From: Microbacterium sp. W4I4
GTDB lineage: Bacteria > Actinomycetota > Actinomycetes > Actinomycetales > Microbacteriaceae
DNA: 64,000 bases
Reading direction: 5' to 3'
NCBI RefSeq assembly: GCF_030816235.1
Contig: NZ_JAUSXT010000001.1
Span: 1,922,001-1,986,000, forward strand
Each line of letters begins with the position of its first letter. Within the stretch, counting starts at the first letter, position 1. The notes beneath the pieces are model-generated. The model was given only the letters and a program-made list of their open reading frames with translations. It was not told where the DNA came from and ran no database searches. Both the position numbers and the translations under genes were made by a program. Shown here piece by piece: positions 42,534 through 53,200 of the stretch.

Positions 42534-44923
42534 GGGGTCTCGCTCTCGGATCGCGTCTTCTTCTTGTCGATGGTGCCAGGTTCGCGGCGCACGCGCGCGG
42601 TCGCGGCATCCCTGAGCTCCTGCATCCGTGCGGCCATCCGCCCCTTGCCGGTGAGCGAACGCAGGCTCAGACGCGCCTTCATCCGCTTCCAGAAGCCGGC
42701 CTCGCGGCCCATCCCGCCGACGGCGTCGTCCACCTCTGCCCAGAACGCGTCGACCTCTGCCTGAGTCGGCTCCCCGGGCCCGAAGACCTCGCCGTCTGCG
42801 CGATCGGCCAGCGCCGTCGCGGTCGGCAGTGCGAGCGCCGTCGAGACGGTCGCCGCCTCCTCGAAGCGGGTGGCACCGGGCGTGAGCCGGGCGCCGTAGT
42901 CGATCGCACGGTCGGTCAGCTCGTCCCAGCCCCCGCTGATGCGGTCGGGCGCCGTCTCGGCGTTGCGGCGCTTGCGGCGCTTCGCCGCCTTCCACGCGCC
43001 GATCACGATGAACGGCGAGCTGAGGATCAGCAGAACCAGCAGCGAGACGCCGCCGACGGCGAGGATGAGACCGATGATCCCGAGGATGTTCGGGGCGTCG
43101 TCCTCGGCTTCGCGGTCATCGGGAACCGTCGGGGGCAGGTCGACCGGCTCCTGCGGCGGAGGCGGCGGCTGCAGCACCTGCGGCTTCGGGTCGACCCGCG
43201 GCTTGGTGTTCTGATCCTGCGGCACCTGATCCTCGGGCGGCGTCGGATCGAACGGCAGCCAGCCGTAGCCGGAGAAGTTCACCTCGACCCAGGCGTGCAC
43301 GTCATCGCCGGTGGCCTTGAACACGCCGCCGGCCTCATCCTTCTTCGGGTAGTAGCCCATCGCCACGCGGGCCGGGATGCCGATCGCACGCGCCATCAGC
43401 GCCATGGTCACCGCGTACTGCTCGTCATCGCCGACCATCTGGTCGCCACCGATGAGGGTCGCGATGCGCTCCGCCGTGTGACCGGCGCGCGACAGGTGCG
43501 CCTGCGAGCCCAGGCCGTGGCTGAAGAATCCGGACTTGGAGAGGTAGGTCTCCAGTGCCCGCACCTGCGCGATCGGGGTCTTGGCGTCGGTGACGGTCTC
43601 CGCGGCGAGCGTGCTGAGCTCCTCGGGCACATCGTGCAGCTCCGGCAGCTTCATCTTGACGATCGGTGTATCGCCGAGCTGCTCGTCGGTGGGCACCTTC
43701 GGGAACACACCCTCTATGACGTAGGTGTCGCCCTTCTTCAGCCCGGCAGTGACCACCGTCGTGCCGGTGGCGCTGTTGTGGAAGCCGCTGCGACGCAGGG
43801 CGTCGGCGCGATCCCCCTCGAACGTGATCTGCTGCACGTCCTCCGGGCCGGGAACCCAGACTCCGCTGTAGTCGCCGATGACGAATTGCACCGTGGCCGC
43901 GTCCCCCTCGACATCCGCCGCCATGTTGGAGCGCAGCGGGGTGAAGGCGCTGGAGGTCCCTGGACCGCCGTCGGTCACGTTGTAGACCACGCCATCCCAG
44001 TCGTCCATCGCGGCGAGCCGCAGCCGGGCGCCCTTCGGCAGCCCGGTGGCGGTGAAGAGGTTCTTGTCGACCTGGTCGCGCACATTCTTGCGGAACGCCT
44101 GCAGCGGGCTGACGTAGTCGCGGATGTTGAACGGCGGGATGATCGTGTCGCGGAACACGTGACGCGGCTCCGACGGCGAGGCGATCGCCCCCAACCCGGC
44201 GCCGGCGACACCGGCCACCACGAGCACGGCGACGCCGCCGAGCATCCGGCGGTTGCGCATGTGCGCGGCGCGCGTCGGATCGGCTTCGGAGACGTCGACC
44301 GCGGTGTTCTGCGGAGCCCACCAGGTGCGCAGCGACATCCACACCACCGTGACGGCTGCGAAGATCACGCCCTGCACGAGGGGGAAGGCCGGGTCGGGCA
44401 CGCCGAGCGCGATGATCAGCAGCAGAGCGGATGCCGTGGGGATCAGCGCCCACCACACGTGGCGCAGGCGCAGTGCAAGAGATGCGGCGGTGACCGCGGT
44501 GATCAGGCCGAGGATGAACGGCACCACGAGGTGACCGTCGGATGCCGAGACCGGAGCGACGGTGGTCAGCAGCTGCTTCCATGACGTGATCGCCCCGAGC
44601 GCGAGCCCGCTCAGGGTGTCCAGCGTGGGCAGGAAGCCTGCGATCGTCGTCGCGGGCAGGGCGAGCGCCCCGCCGAACAGGAAGTAGACGGCGACCGTGA
44701 GCCCCGCGATCACCAGGATCCCCCAGCGGCGCCACGCGCATACCGCCGCGACCGCGAGGCCGAGCAGCACGCCGCCCAGCGCGGCTCCCAGGAAGGAGGG
44801 GCCGGCGAAGCTCGGCCAGAAGCCGAGCAGCGCGATGACGGCGAGCACGGCTGTCGCGGAGAGGTCGAGGATCCAACGACGCCGCGGAAGCGCGGCGGCC
44901 GTCGAGGTCGGCGCGGAGGTCAT
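42530..44923 (-). CDS. Transglutaminase-like (TgpA-type) membrane protein lacking the catalytic cysteine
   Basis: A 797-residue protein of the DUF3488/transglutaminase type. Several membrane segments (about 20-240) precede an extracytoplasmic domain; then the transglutaminase-like core (about 470-560), a Pro-rich stretch, one more membrane helix (about 625-655) and a cytoplasmic tail. In the core, His543 (VHAWVEV) and the Asp of PFDPTP are kept, but the expected cysteine is Asp500 (GDDEQYAV where CEYFA-like sequence is usual). It is probably not a transglutaminase and may bind a ligand or peptide. In TgpA operons this protein sits next to MoxR and DUF58, as here. Start overlaps DUF58 (ATGA). 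Confidence 0.87.
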   Translation of the reverse strand: MTSAPTSTAAALPRRRWILDLSATAVLAVIALLGFWPSFAGPSFLGAALGGVLLGLAVAAVCAWRRWGILVIAGLTVAVYFLFGGALALPATTIAGFLPTLDTLSGLALGAITSWKQLLTTVAPVSASDGHLVVPFILGLITAVTAASLALRLRHVWWALIPTASALLLIIALGVPDPAFPLVQGVIFAAVTVVWMSLRTWWAPQNTAVDVSEADPTRAAHMRNRRMLGGVAVLVVAGVAGAGLGAIASPSEPRHVFRDTIIPPFNIRDYVSPLQAFRKNVRDQVDKNLFTATGLPKGARLRLAAMDDWDGVVYNVTDGGPGTSSAFTPLRSNMAADVEGDAATVQFVIGDYSGVWVPGPEDVQQITFEGDRADALRRSGFHNSATGTTVVTAGLKKGDTYVIEGVFPKVPTDEQLGDTPIVKMKLPELHDVPEELSTLAAETVTDAKTPIAQVRALETYLSKSGFFSHGLGSQAHLSRAGHTAERIATLIGGDQMVGDDEQYAVTMALMARAIGIPARVAMGYYPKKDEAGGVFKATGDDVHAWVEVNFSGYGWLPFDPTPPEDQVPQDQNTKPRVDPKPQVLQPPPPPQEPVDLPPTVPDDREAEDDAPNILGIIGLILAVGGVSLLVLLILSSPFIVIGAWKAAKRRKRRNAETAPDRISGGWDELTDRAIDYGARLTPGATRFEEAATVSTALALPTATALADRADGEVFGPGEPTQAEVDAFWAEVDDAVGGMGREAGFWKRMKARLSLRSLTGKGRMAARMQELRDAATARVRREPGTIDKKKTRSESETP

Positions 44924-46179
44924 GCGAGCACCTTCTGAAGAGCGAGCGGGAGCTGGTCGAGTGCGCCGATCGTGACCACGTCGGCGTCGCCGATCCTGCG
45001 CAGCGCGGGCTGGTCGATCCCGGAGTCCACGACCACGGCCATGGTGCGGGCGCCGAACGGCATCCGGGAGCAGGCCAGGCGCAGGTCCTCGGTGGAGACG
45101 GCGGAGCCGCACACCAGCGCCACGACGCTCGCGGAGGGCATGGTCGCGGCGAGCACGCCGGCGAGCTCCGGGACGCCGCCCTCGCGGGGCTTGGAGTGCT
45201 CGACCATGGCGAGCGAGTCGAGCAGGCGCTTGCCCGTGCCGGATGGCAGTTCGCGGCCCTGCACGCGCACATCCACCTTCTGCGAGTCGAGCAGCGCCCG
45301 CAGACCGATGGACCCGGCGACCGAGATGGCGAGCTCGAAGTCCTCGTCGGTGCGGTAGTCGCGAGGCGAACGGGACAGACCGATCACGAAGTGCGAACGG
45401 CGGGTCTCCTCGAACTGGCGGACCATCATGGTGCCGGTGCGTGCGGTCGAGCGCCAGTGCACATGGCGCAGGTCGTCGCCGGGCTGGTACTCGAGGAGCG
45501 CATGGAAGGACACGTCGTCGCGGGACAGATCAGCGGCGGGCAGGCCCTCCAGGTCGCGCAGGAAGCCCAGCGACTGGCCGCCGAACAGGGTGGTCTTCGG
45601 GTGCACGTAGAGGTCGACCGGGTCGTCGCGGCGATGCGCGCGCTCGAACAGACCCAGCGGATCGCCGCGCACCACGCTGACGGGACCGACCTTCACCACG
45701 CCGCGGCGCTGGGTCGGGATCGTGAACAGCTCCTCGGCCTCCTGGCCCGGTGCGAGCCGTTGGATGGAGAACTCTCCTCGTCCGCCGCCGACAGGCAGCA
45801 CCACACGGGAGGGCAGGATGGCGCGCGTGCTGCTGTTGTGCAGCGTGAGTGCTCCGACGGCGCGCTCACCGACGACGACGCGGTTGCGCGCCAGGTCGAG
45901 CGAGACCTCGTACTCGGTGCGGCCGATGAGGAACAGGGCGCACACGACGGCGATCATCGCGAGCACGAGGCCCGTGACCACGAGTTCCTGCCAGCCGAGC
46001 AGCTGTCCGGTGATGAACGCCGCGAGCGCGAGCGCCATCACCGTCCAGCCGAGGGGACGGATGACGGCCGCGATGCGCCGCAGACGCTCGAGCACGCGAG
46101 AGCCGATGACCGCGACGACGTCGCGCCATCCTGCCTCGCGGTCGGCCGTCCTGGGCGCCGCGATCGCATCCGCCGTCAT
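44920..46179 (-). CDS. DUF58 domain protein (MoxR-associated, vWA-like)
   Basis: A 419-residue protein with two hydrophobic segments near residues 40-85 and the DUF58 core (GDPLGLFERAHR, then LLEYQPGDDLRHVHWRSTAR at about 225-245). The C-terminal half resembles a von Willebrand A fold, though a full MIDAS is not evident. DUF58 proteins are membrane partners of MoxR AAA+ ATPases and often stand with transglutaminase-like proteins in operons thought to mature envelope or secreted complexes. The ATG overlaps the moxR stop by one base and its own stop overlaps the next gene by four. Confidence 0.9.
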   Translation of the reverse strand: MTADAIAAPRTADREAGWRDVVAVIGSRVLERLRRIAAVIRPLGWTVMALALAAFITGQLLGWQELVVTGLVLAMIAVVCALFLIGRTEYEVSLDLARNRVVVGERAVGALTLHNSSTRAILPSRVVLPVGGGRGEFSIQRLAPGQEAEELFTIPTQRRGVVKVGPVSVVRGDPLGLFERAHRRDDPVDLYVHPKTTLFGGQSLGFLRDLEGLPAADLSRDDVSFHALLEYQPGDDLRHVHWRSTARTGTMMVRQFEETRRSHFVIGLSRSPRDYRTDEDFELAISVAGSIGLRALLDSQKVDVRVQGRELPSGTGKRLLDSLAMVEHSKPREGGVPELAGVLAATMPSASVVALVCGSAVSTEDLRLACSRMPFGARTMAVVVDSGIDQPALRRIGDADVVTIGALDQLPLALQKVLA

Positions 46180-47151
46180 CACGCGGCGGTCCGGGCCTGA
46201 GGTGCGGCGACCGTCTCGAGAACGCGGGCGATGACGGAGTCGGGCGTGGAGCCTGCGAACTCCGCCTCGGCGTCGAGCATGAGACGGTGCTGCCAGACGG
46301 GGCGGGCGAGCGTCTTGATGTCGTCGGGCAGCACGTAGTGGCGCCCGTGCGCGGCAGCCCACACCTTGGCGATGCGGATCATCGCGATCGCACCGCGCAC
46401 CGAGACGCCGAGCTTGATCGAGCTGTCCTTGCGCGTCGCCTCGGCCAATTCTGCGGTGTAGCGCAGGACAGCCTGCTCGACGTGCACGGTCGCGGCGAGG
46501 TCGGCCATGTCGGCGACCGCGCCGGTGGTGATCACCGCGGACAGACCCGACGCGGGGTTGCGCTGCGCGGCGCCGGCAAGAATGCTCTCGGTGACGGCGA
46601 GGTCGGGGTACCCGATCGACGTCTTGATCAGGAAGCGGTCGAGCTGCGCCTCGGGGAGCTTGTAGGTTCCTGCCTGCTCGACGGGGTTCTGGGTGGCGAC
46701 CACGAGGAACGGACGACCCGCCTCGTGGGTGACGCCGTCGACCGTGACCCGCGATTCCTCCATGACCTCGAGAAGCGCGGACTGCGTCTTCGGCGAGGCT
46801 CGGTTGATCTCGTCCGCGAGCACGATGGATGCGAAGATCGGCCCCTTGTGGAACTCGAACTTGTGCGCCTGCTGGTCGTAGATCGTCACACCGGTGACGT
46901 CGGAGGGCAGCAGGTCAGGGGTGAACTGGATGCGCGAGCTGGAGCCCTGCACGGTGGCGGCGACGGCCTTCGCGAGCTGGGTCTTGCCGGTGCCCGGGTG
47001 CGTCCTCGAGCAGCACGTGCCCCTCGGCGAGCATGGCGGAGAGCACCAGGCTCACCACTTCGGGCTTGCCCTGCAGCGCCTTGTCGATGTTCTCCACGAG
47101 CCGCTGGAAGGTGCTGTGGAACCAGGCTGCCTGTTCCGTGGTCATTGTCAT
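46179..47151 (-). pseudogene. moxR: MoxR-family AAA+ ATPase, frameshifted in the P-loop
   Basis: The gene is split between two frames. The first encodes MTMTTEQAAWFHSTF through HVLLEDAPG; the other continues with TGKTQLAKAVAATV, FASIVLADEINRA (Walker B), VATQNPVEQAG (sensor 1) and a lid domain. Removing one base from the CCCGGG run at 46993-46998 restores APGTGKT and a 323-residue MoxR of normal length. As read, the P-loop is destroyed. No slippery site is evident and the rest is fully conserved, so sequence error or a very recent mutation is more likely than decay. MoxR proteins act as chaperones with DUF58 partners. A 59-bp gap separates it from the giant protein gene upstream. Confidence 0.85.
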
Positions 47152-47210
47152 GTTCGGTTCTCTTCTTGTTGAGTGATGAGGTCTGAGGGCTCGAAGCTTC
47201 TGTCCATCGG

Positions 47211-50200
47211 TCAGTAGAACGTGCCGTAGGCGTTGCCCGGGTTCCCGCTCTTGATGACGAGCTGCTTGTCATTGGAGTACCCCGACCAGCACTGGACCTG
47301 AGCGCTGCCCCCGGACGGAATGTGGAATTTGTATCCGGCGTTGTTTCCGACGTACGAGCCGCCCGCCCGGCACTCGACGTAGTAGTCGCCCCCGTTGAAG
47401 TACTGGTTGGTCGTCACCTTGTAGTAGTGACATGAACCGCCGCCGACAGCAGTGCATCCGGACACCGTCGAACCCTCCGACAGCCACGCCTTGGGAGTCG
47501 TGTCCGGCTTGGGCCCTGAGGTCGCACGGTACGTACCCGATTCCGCCGAGCCGCCTTCCGTCGCCGTCGCGCGCACCTTGATGGTGTGCTCGGTGCTGTA
47601 CGTGCTGCCGACGGTCCGCTCACCACTCGTGGCGACCTGCTGCCAGCCGCCGCCGTCCACGCTGATGTACGTGGTGACCGGGCGGCCGTTGTCTGATCCA
47701 CCGGCGTTCCAGGTGAGCCTTACGGACTTGTCGCCCGACCTGGAGGCGGACCCGGTGGGCGCGAACGGCGCGCCGTACGGGATCACCGCGTTCGAGGGTG
47801 CCGATGCGGGACCTGGTTGCGACTGCTGTCCGTCGATGACGGAGTAGGCCCTCATCCGAACCGTGTACGTGTCGCCGTTGGTCGCAGCGATCGCCGCACC
47901 GTTCCAGTTGACCCATGTCCCGCCGTTAAGCGAGTACTGGTAGTGGATCTCGCTCTCGTTGGCGCCGTTGCGCGCGGAGCTGGGAACCGACCCGCTGATG
48001 GTGATCTTGCGGTCGCCTTCCTTCGCTGTCACGTTCGTCGGCGCTCCCGGAGACCCGAACGCACGCTGCGGGGCGGACTGAGGACTGAGGTCACCTGTGC
48101 CGGCCTTGTTGGTGGCGCGCACGGCGTAGGTGTAGTCCGCCGAGTTCGTCGGCACCGACACCGTCTTCGATGTCGCCGTGCCCACGGCGAGTGTCTGGAA
48201 GACACTGCCACCGCGGTAGATGACCAGGTCGTAGTTCTTGACCGCGTCGCCGTTCGGATCCGCGTTGCCCCAGCTGACCGTCATCTGCGCCTCGCTGCCG
48301 ACCGACGGCGCGCTGTTCACGGCCGGCGCCGCGACCGTTCCAGGCTTGCCTGCGGGGATCTCCGCGAGAGACAGCATGCTGTAATCCGACGGGTCCGGAG
48401 CCTTGTTGTGCGCCTGCACCCGCACCTGGTAGCTGGTGCCGTTCTCCAGCCCATCCCAGGTGAGACTGTTGCCGGTCACACCGGTCTTCTCCGACGAGCC
48501 GCTCAACGGCGCCGGCGAGATCTGAAGCGTGTACGACTCCACCGGGGAGCCGTTGGACTGCGGCGTCTCCCACGTCACCAGCAGCGACTTGTCACCGAAG
48601 GCCAGCTTCGGCGGCAGAGGTCGCTCGGGCCGCACATCCGGGCGCGCAGGCTCGGACGCCGGCGACGGCTCACCGTCGCCGACACGGTTGTGCGCGACCA
48701 CCTGGAACGTGTATTCGACGTTGTTGGTCAACCCGTCCAGCGTGCACGTCGTCGTCTCACAGACCTTCGTGTACGGACGACCGCCCACCGAGGTCACGGT
48801 GTAGTGGTCGATCTCGGCGCCGTTGTTCGACGGAGCCGACCAGGCCAGCACCACCGTGCGATCCTCGACCGTGGTAACCCGCGGAACACCTGGCGCATCC
48901 GGCACGCCTTGCACGATCACCGTGATGCGGCCATCGACCTCACGGTCCGGGTCCTTCGTCGCATCCTGGATCCGGTACCGCACCACCATCACCCCGACGA
49001 ACGACTTGTCAGGGGTGACCTCGACCTGATCGCCGGCCACGCCGGCCAGACCGCTTCCGCTCTCCACCAGAGCGGAGACGATCTTCAGCGGTGTGCCCTC
49101 GTCCTCGAACGGGTTGATGTCATTGATCAGCACGGGAACCGTGATCTTCTTGCCCTGATCGGCCTGATCGATCTTGTCCGGACCGGCGACCGCCAGTTCG
49201 CGCGTGGAGGCGGTGACCGTTACGGCCACCGTCCCCTCGACGGGCTCGGTGGTGCCGTCGGTGATGGTCAGTCCGACCATCGTGGCCGTGCCCTTCGGCG
49301 TGGTCGTGGAAGCATCGACGAGCAGTCGACTGCCATCCAGCCGCGCGTTGACCCCCTCGCCCGGCTGCCCGGAGATGCGGTACTCGATGTTGTCCGCGTC
49401 ATCCTCGTCGGGGTCGGTCGTCAGGGCCGCGAGATCGAGGGAGGTGGCCTCCTCACCGGGTGCGACGTCGACCTGTCCGTTCACGAACACAGGGGGCTGG
49501 TTCTCGGGCGGCAGCACGAGGATCGGGATCGAGAGCGTGCTCTTGCGACCCTTCGGATCCTCGACGGTCTTCCCGTCTGTCACCTCGAAGTTCAGAGCGT
49601 CCTTGCCGAAGTACCCCTTCTGAGAGGTGTAGATCAGGGTGGTCTCGTCCTTGATCAGCGTGTCGCCGTTGCCGTGCGCGGAACTGACCTTCGACGCCTC
49701 GGTCAGACGAACAGTCCCGCCACCGGCAACCGTCACGTAGTCCGACAGCGGCAGCTCCTTCGTCTCGCCGCTCTTCACCTCGACGGGCTTCGTGGACAGC
49801 AGCGCCGGACGCAGCTCGCTGATCGCCGGCACGAAGATGAACGCCGACGCCACCAGGTCGTCCTGATCCGTCACCGTGTACTTGATCAGTTGACGGTCCT
49901 CCGTCACGGTGACGCGAGCCTTGTCGTCGCCGACGAGCTTCGCGCCGTCTCCGACCGCGATCGTCAGCCCGTCCGCCGTCCCATCCGGATCCTCGTCGTT
50001 GGCGAGGATGTCGAGATCGGTGGTGAGCGTGTCCTTCAGGTCCTCGACCCGCACCCAGTCGTCTCGGGCGATCGGACTCATCAGCGGCACATCGTCATCG
50101 ACCGTGACGAGGATGGCGGCCTGCGCCTCGGCGCCCTTCGCATCGCGGATCGTGTACCGCAGCGACGCCTCCTGCTCACCGGCGGGCACGGTGACGATCA

Positions 50201-53200
50201 CCCGGTCACCGCTGATCCTGGCTTCGACCCCGCCGGCCTTCGGGAGGGTCAGTCCGTCCTTGACGAGACGGATCTCATCGCCTTCCGGGTCGGAGTCGTT
50301 GGCCAGCACCGGCACGGCGACCGAGCGGTTCGGCCGCACCACGACGGTGTCCTTCACTGCGAACGGCGCCTGATTCGTGGCATCCGCGGGAGCGATGCCG
50401 ATCCGGAGCGTGGCGGTCCCCTCGGCTCCCAGGCGGTCGCGCACGCGGTAGACCAGTGTGTCCACGCCGGTCGAGCCCTCGAAGGCCTCGTACTCCAGGT
50501 AGTTGCTGCCGGTCTCGGTGATCTGCCCCTTGATCGGCGCGATGTCCTGACCGAGCAGCTCGACGGAGTCGCCGTCGACGTCGATGCCGTCCAGCGGGAC
50601 CGGGATGCGCACGGTGGTGCCGGACAGGGCACGGGCGGTGAGGTCGCGCGGCCGAGGCGGCGCGTTGACCTCTTCGTCCAGCGGCAGCACCTGCACGGTG
50701 ATGTGGCCGCCGGCCTTCTGCCCCATCGAGTCCACGGCCTCGTAGGTCAGATACACCGTTCCGGGCTCGTTGTTCGCCTGGAAGCGCACCTTGTCCTGCG
50801 AGACGAACGCCTCACCGTCCTTCGGATCCGCCAGCGGTTCGATCAGGTCGGGTGCGACATGCATGACGTCGCCGTTGGGGTGCACGTCGTTGTCGAGCAC
50901 CGGGATCGTCACGACATCGCCGACCCGGACCACGGCCTCATCATCGTGGGTCACGGGCGGTGAGATCTTCGACGGAGCCGGGATCGGCACCACGGTCACA
51001 TCGGCGTCCGCGGACTTCGAGCCGTTCGAGATGCGATAGCTGATCTTCACCGGCTCGGTCAGGCCGCCCTGGTCGCTGATGCGCAGCGTCTCATGGTTCA
51101 GCACGGACACCGCGATGCCGCTGCGCGGGGGCAGCGTCACCGACTGGATGACGAGAACACCGCCCGAGGGGTCGGAGTCGTTGGCCAGCACCCCGACCAG
51201 CGCCTCGCTGCCCTGCGGCAGCAGCGCCACGTCGCGCACGGCGACCGGCGGGAGCTCGGACTCCTGCTTGTCCAGCACATCCACGCGCACGATGCCCTTG
51301 GCATCCGCCTGCCCGGCGGAGACCAGATACTGCACGTAGAAGACGCCCGCCTTCTGAGACTGGAACGCGAACTGCTTCTTCGGATAATCCGGCTGGATGC
51401 CCACGCCGTCGAGCGGGTCGACTCGGGTGAGCCTCAGCTCGTCCAGCCCGGAACTCGTGTCGTTCGCCAGCGGCGACACGGTCGCGGTCTCGCCGACGCG
51501 CGTGACGATGTGATCGGCGTTGGTGACAGGAACGGTCGTGCCCGGCGGCTTGACGTCGAGCAGGATCTTGCCGGTGGCGGTCTCGCCCAGGGAATCCGAG
51601 ACGATGACGACGATCTCCTTGCGCCCCTGCAGGCTGCCCAGAGCCCGGTACGTCATCTGACCGTCGGTGGTGTAGTCCACTTCGTCGCCAGCTGCCGCGA
51701 CGACCTCCTTCAGGTAGACGTCGTCGCCCTGCGGGTCGATCCAGTCCGGCAGCAGGTTGTAGGAGAGCGTTCCCCCGGATTCGACCGACAGCTTCGTGGG
51801 TCGTTTCGGCTTGGGAGCGCTGTTCGTGTCCCAGTCGAAGACGGTCGCGGTGACGGTCGCACTGTCCGTCCCCGCAGCTCGACCGTCATCCACCTGATAC
51901 GTGAACGATGCGCTGCCGGTCGCGTCCTCGGGCACCATGATCTGCAGAGCACCGCCGTTGAGGATCGGCTGAACCTCACCGATCGACGGCTGCGCACCCA
52001 ACAGCGACGCCACCAGTACGTCGCCGTCCGAGTCGTTGTCGTTGTCCAGTACCGGAAGCAGCGTCGTGCCGCCCGGACGCACGCCCAGCCGGTCGTCCTC
52101 GGCCACCGGAGGAGTGTTCTCCTCCTTGCGCTCGGGAAGCGAGGACTCCACCGTCTCCTCGGTCGACTCGTCCTCATCCTCGGACTCGCCCTTCGGCGGA
52201 GTGAGGATCGACCAGTCGTCGACGCGCTGCAGGCTCTCATCGGCCAGCCACGCCTCGCCGCCGATGATGTCGTTCAGCACGATCACATCGCGGTTCACGC
52301 GGAAGACCAGAGACGAGCTCTTCTCCCCGCCGGGGATCTTCTCCGCGACGTCATCGCGTTCGCCGGCGCAGTCCCGCAGGAATCGTCCGGATCCGCCCCA
52401 GGCGGCGTAGGAGCAGCCCTGGAGGAACACGGGTGCTGCCGGAGTTCCCGTCCCCCCGGCCCGGGTGGTGACGATGTCGCCGCCGCCGAGCGGGACGGCG
52501 AGCAGTGCGGAGCTGTTCGCGAGGATGACGGAATCGGAGGCCGTCGACGCCTGCTGCAGGACGGCATCCTCGCCGCCGTCGATCTTCGCGTTCACACCTC
52601 CGGGAGCCACGACGCGGCCGCTCCTCGAATCCAGGACCACCGGCACATCGCCGACTGCCGTGATCGTGGGCGTCGACTTCTTGTCGATCCCCTCGACGGA
52701 TGCCGTCGTCGGGTCCTCGGGCTCGCCCTGCGCGTCCACGGGGACCGTGACGATGTCGCCGTCCTTCGCCGAGACCGCGTACACCGTCCCGTCGCGTCCG
52801 ACCGTCACATCGGCGTTCTTGCCGAGCTCCGCGATGGGCTCGGTGGCCTTGATGTCGAAGCCGGCGACCTCATCCACTCCGATGACCCACAGATCGCCGG
52901 AAGCTCGATCCAGCACAGCCGCGGCGCGGTTGCCGAGCGCCACTTTGGCGTCGCCGGGAATCGTGGTGCTGTCGGTGAGGGAGACGCGCGCGGGGTCGAT
53001 GGCCGTGAGCGTGGAGCTGCCCTGATCGACGACCAGTACCTTGTCGCCATCCTGGAGGATGTCGTAGTTCTCGCTCGCGGTGCGCAGTCCGCCATCCAGC
53101 ACGGTGGACTCGTGGTTGAAATGCCCGACCAGAAGGCTGGAGGACTTGGTCAGCCAGACGCCGGCGTCGTTGAGCTCGACCTTCGCAGTGGGCAGCCCGT

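Noticed and set aside
46985-47005. Programmed frameshift in moxR
   Set aside because: No slippery heptamer, stop codon or stimulatory structure of known type is evident, and the shift falls inside the P-loop.
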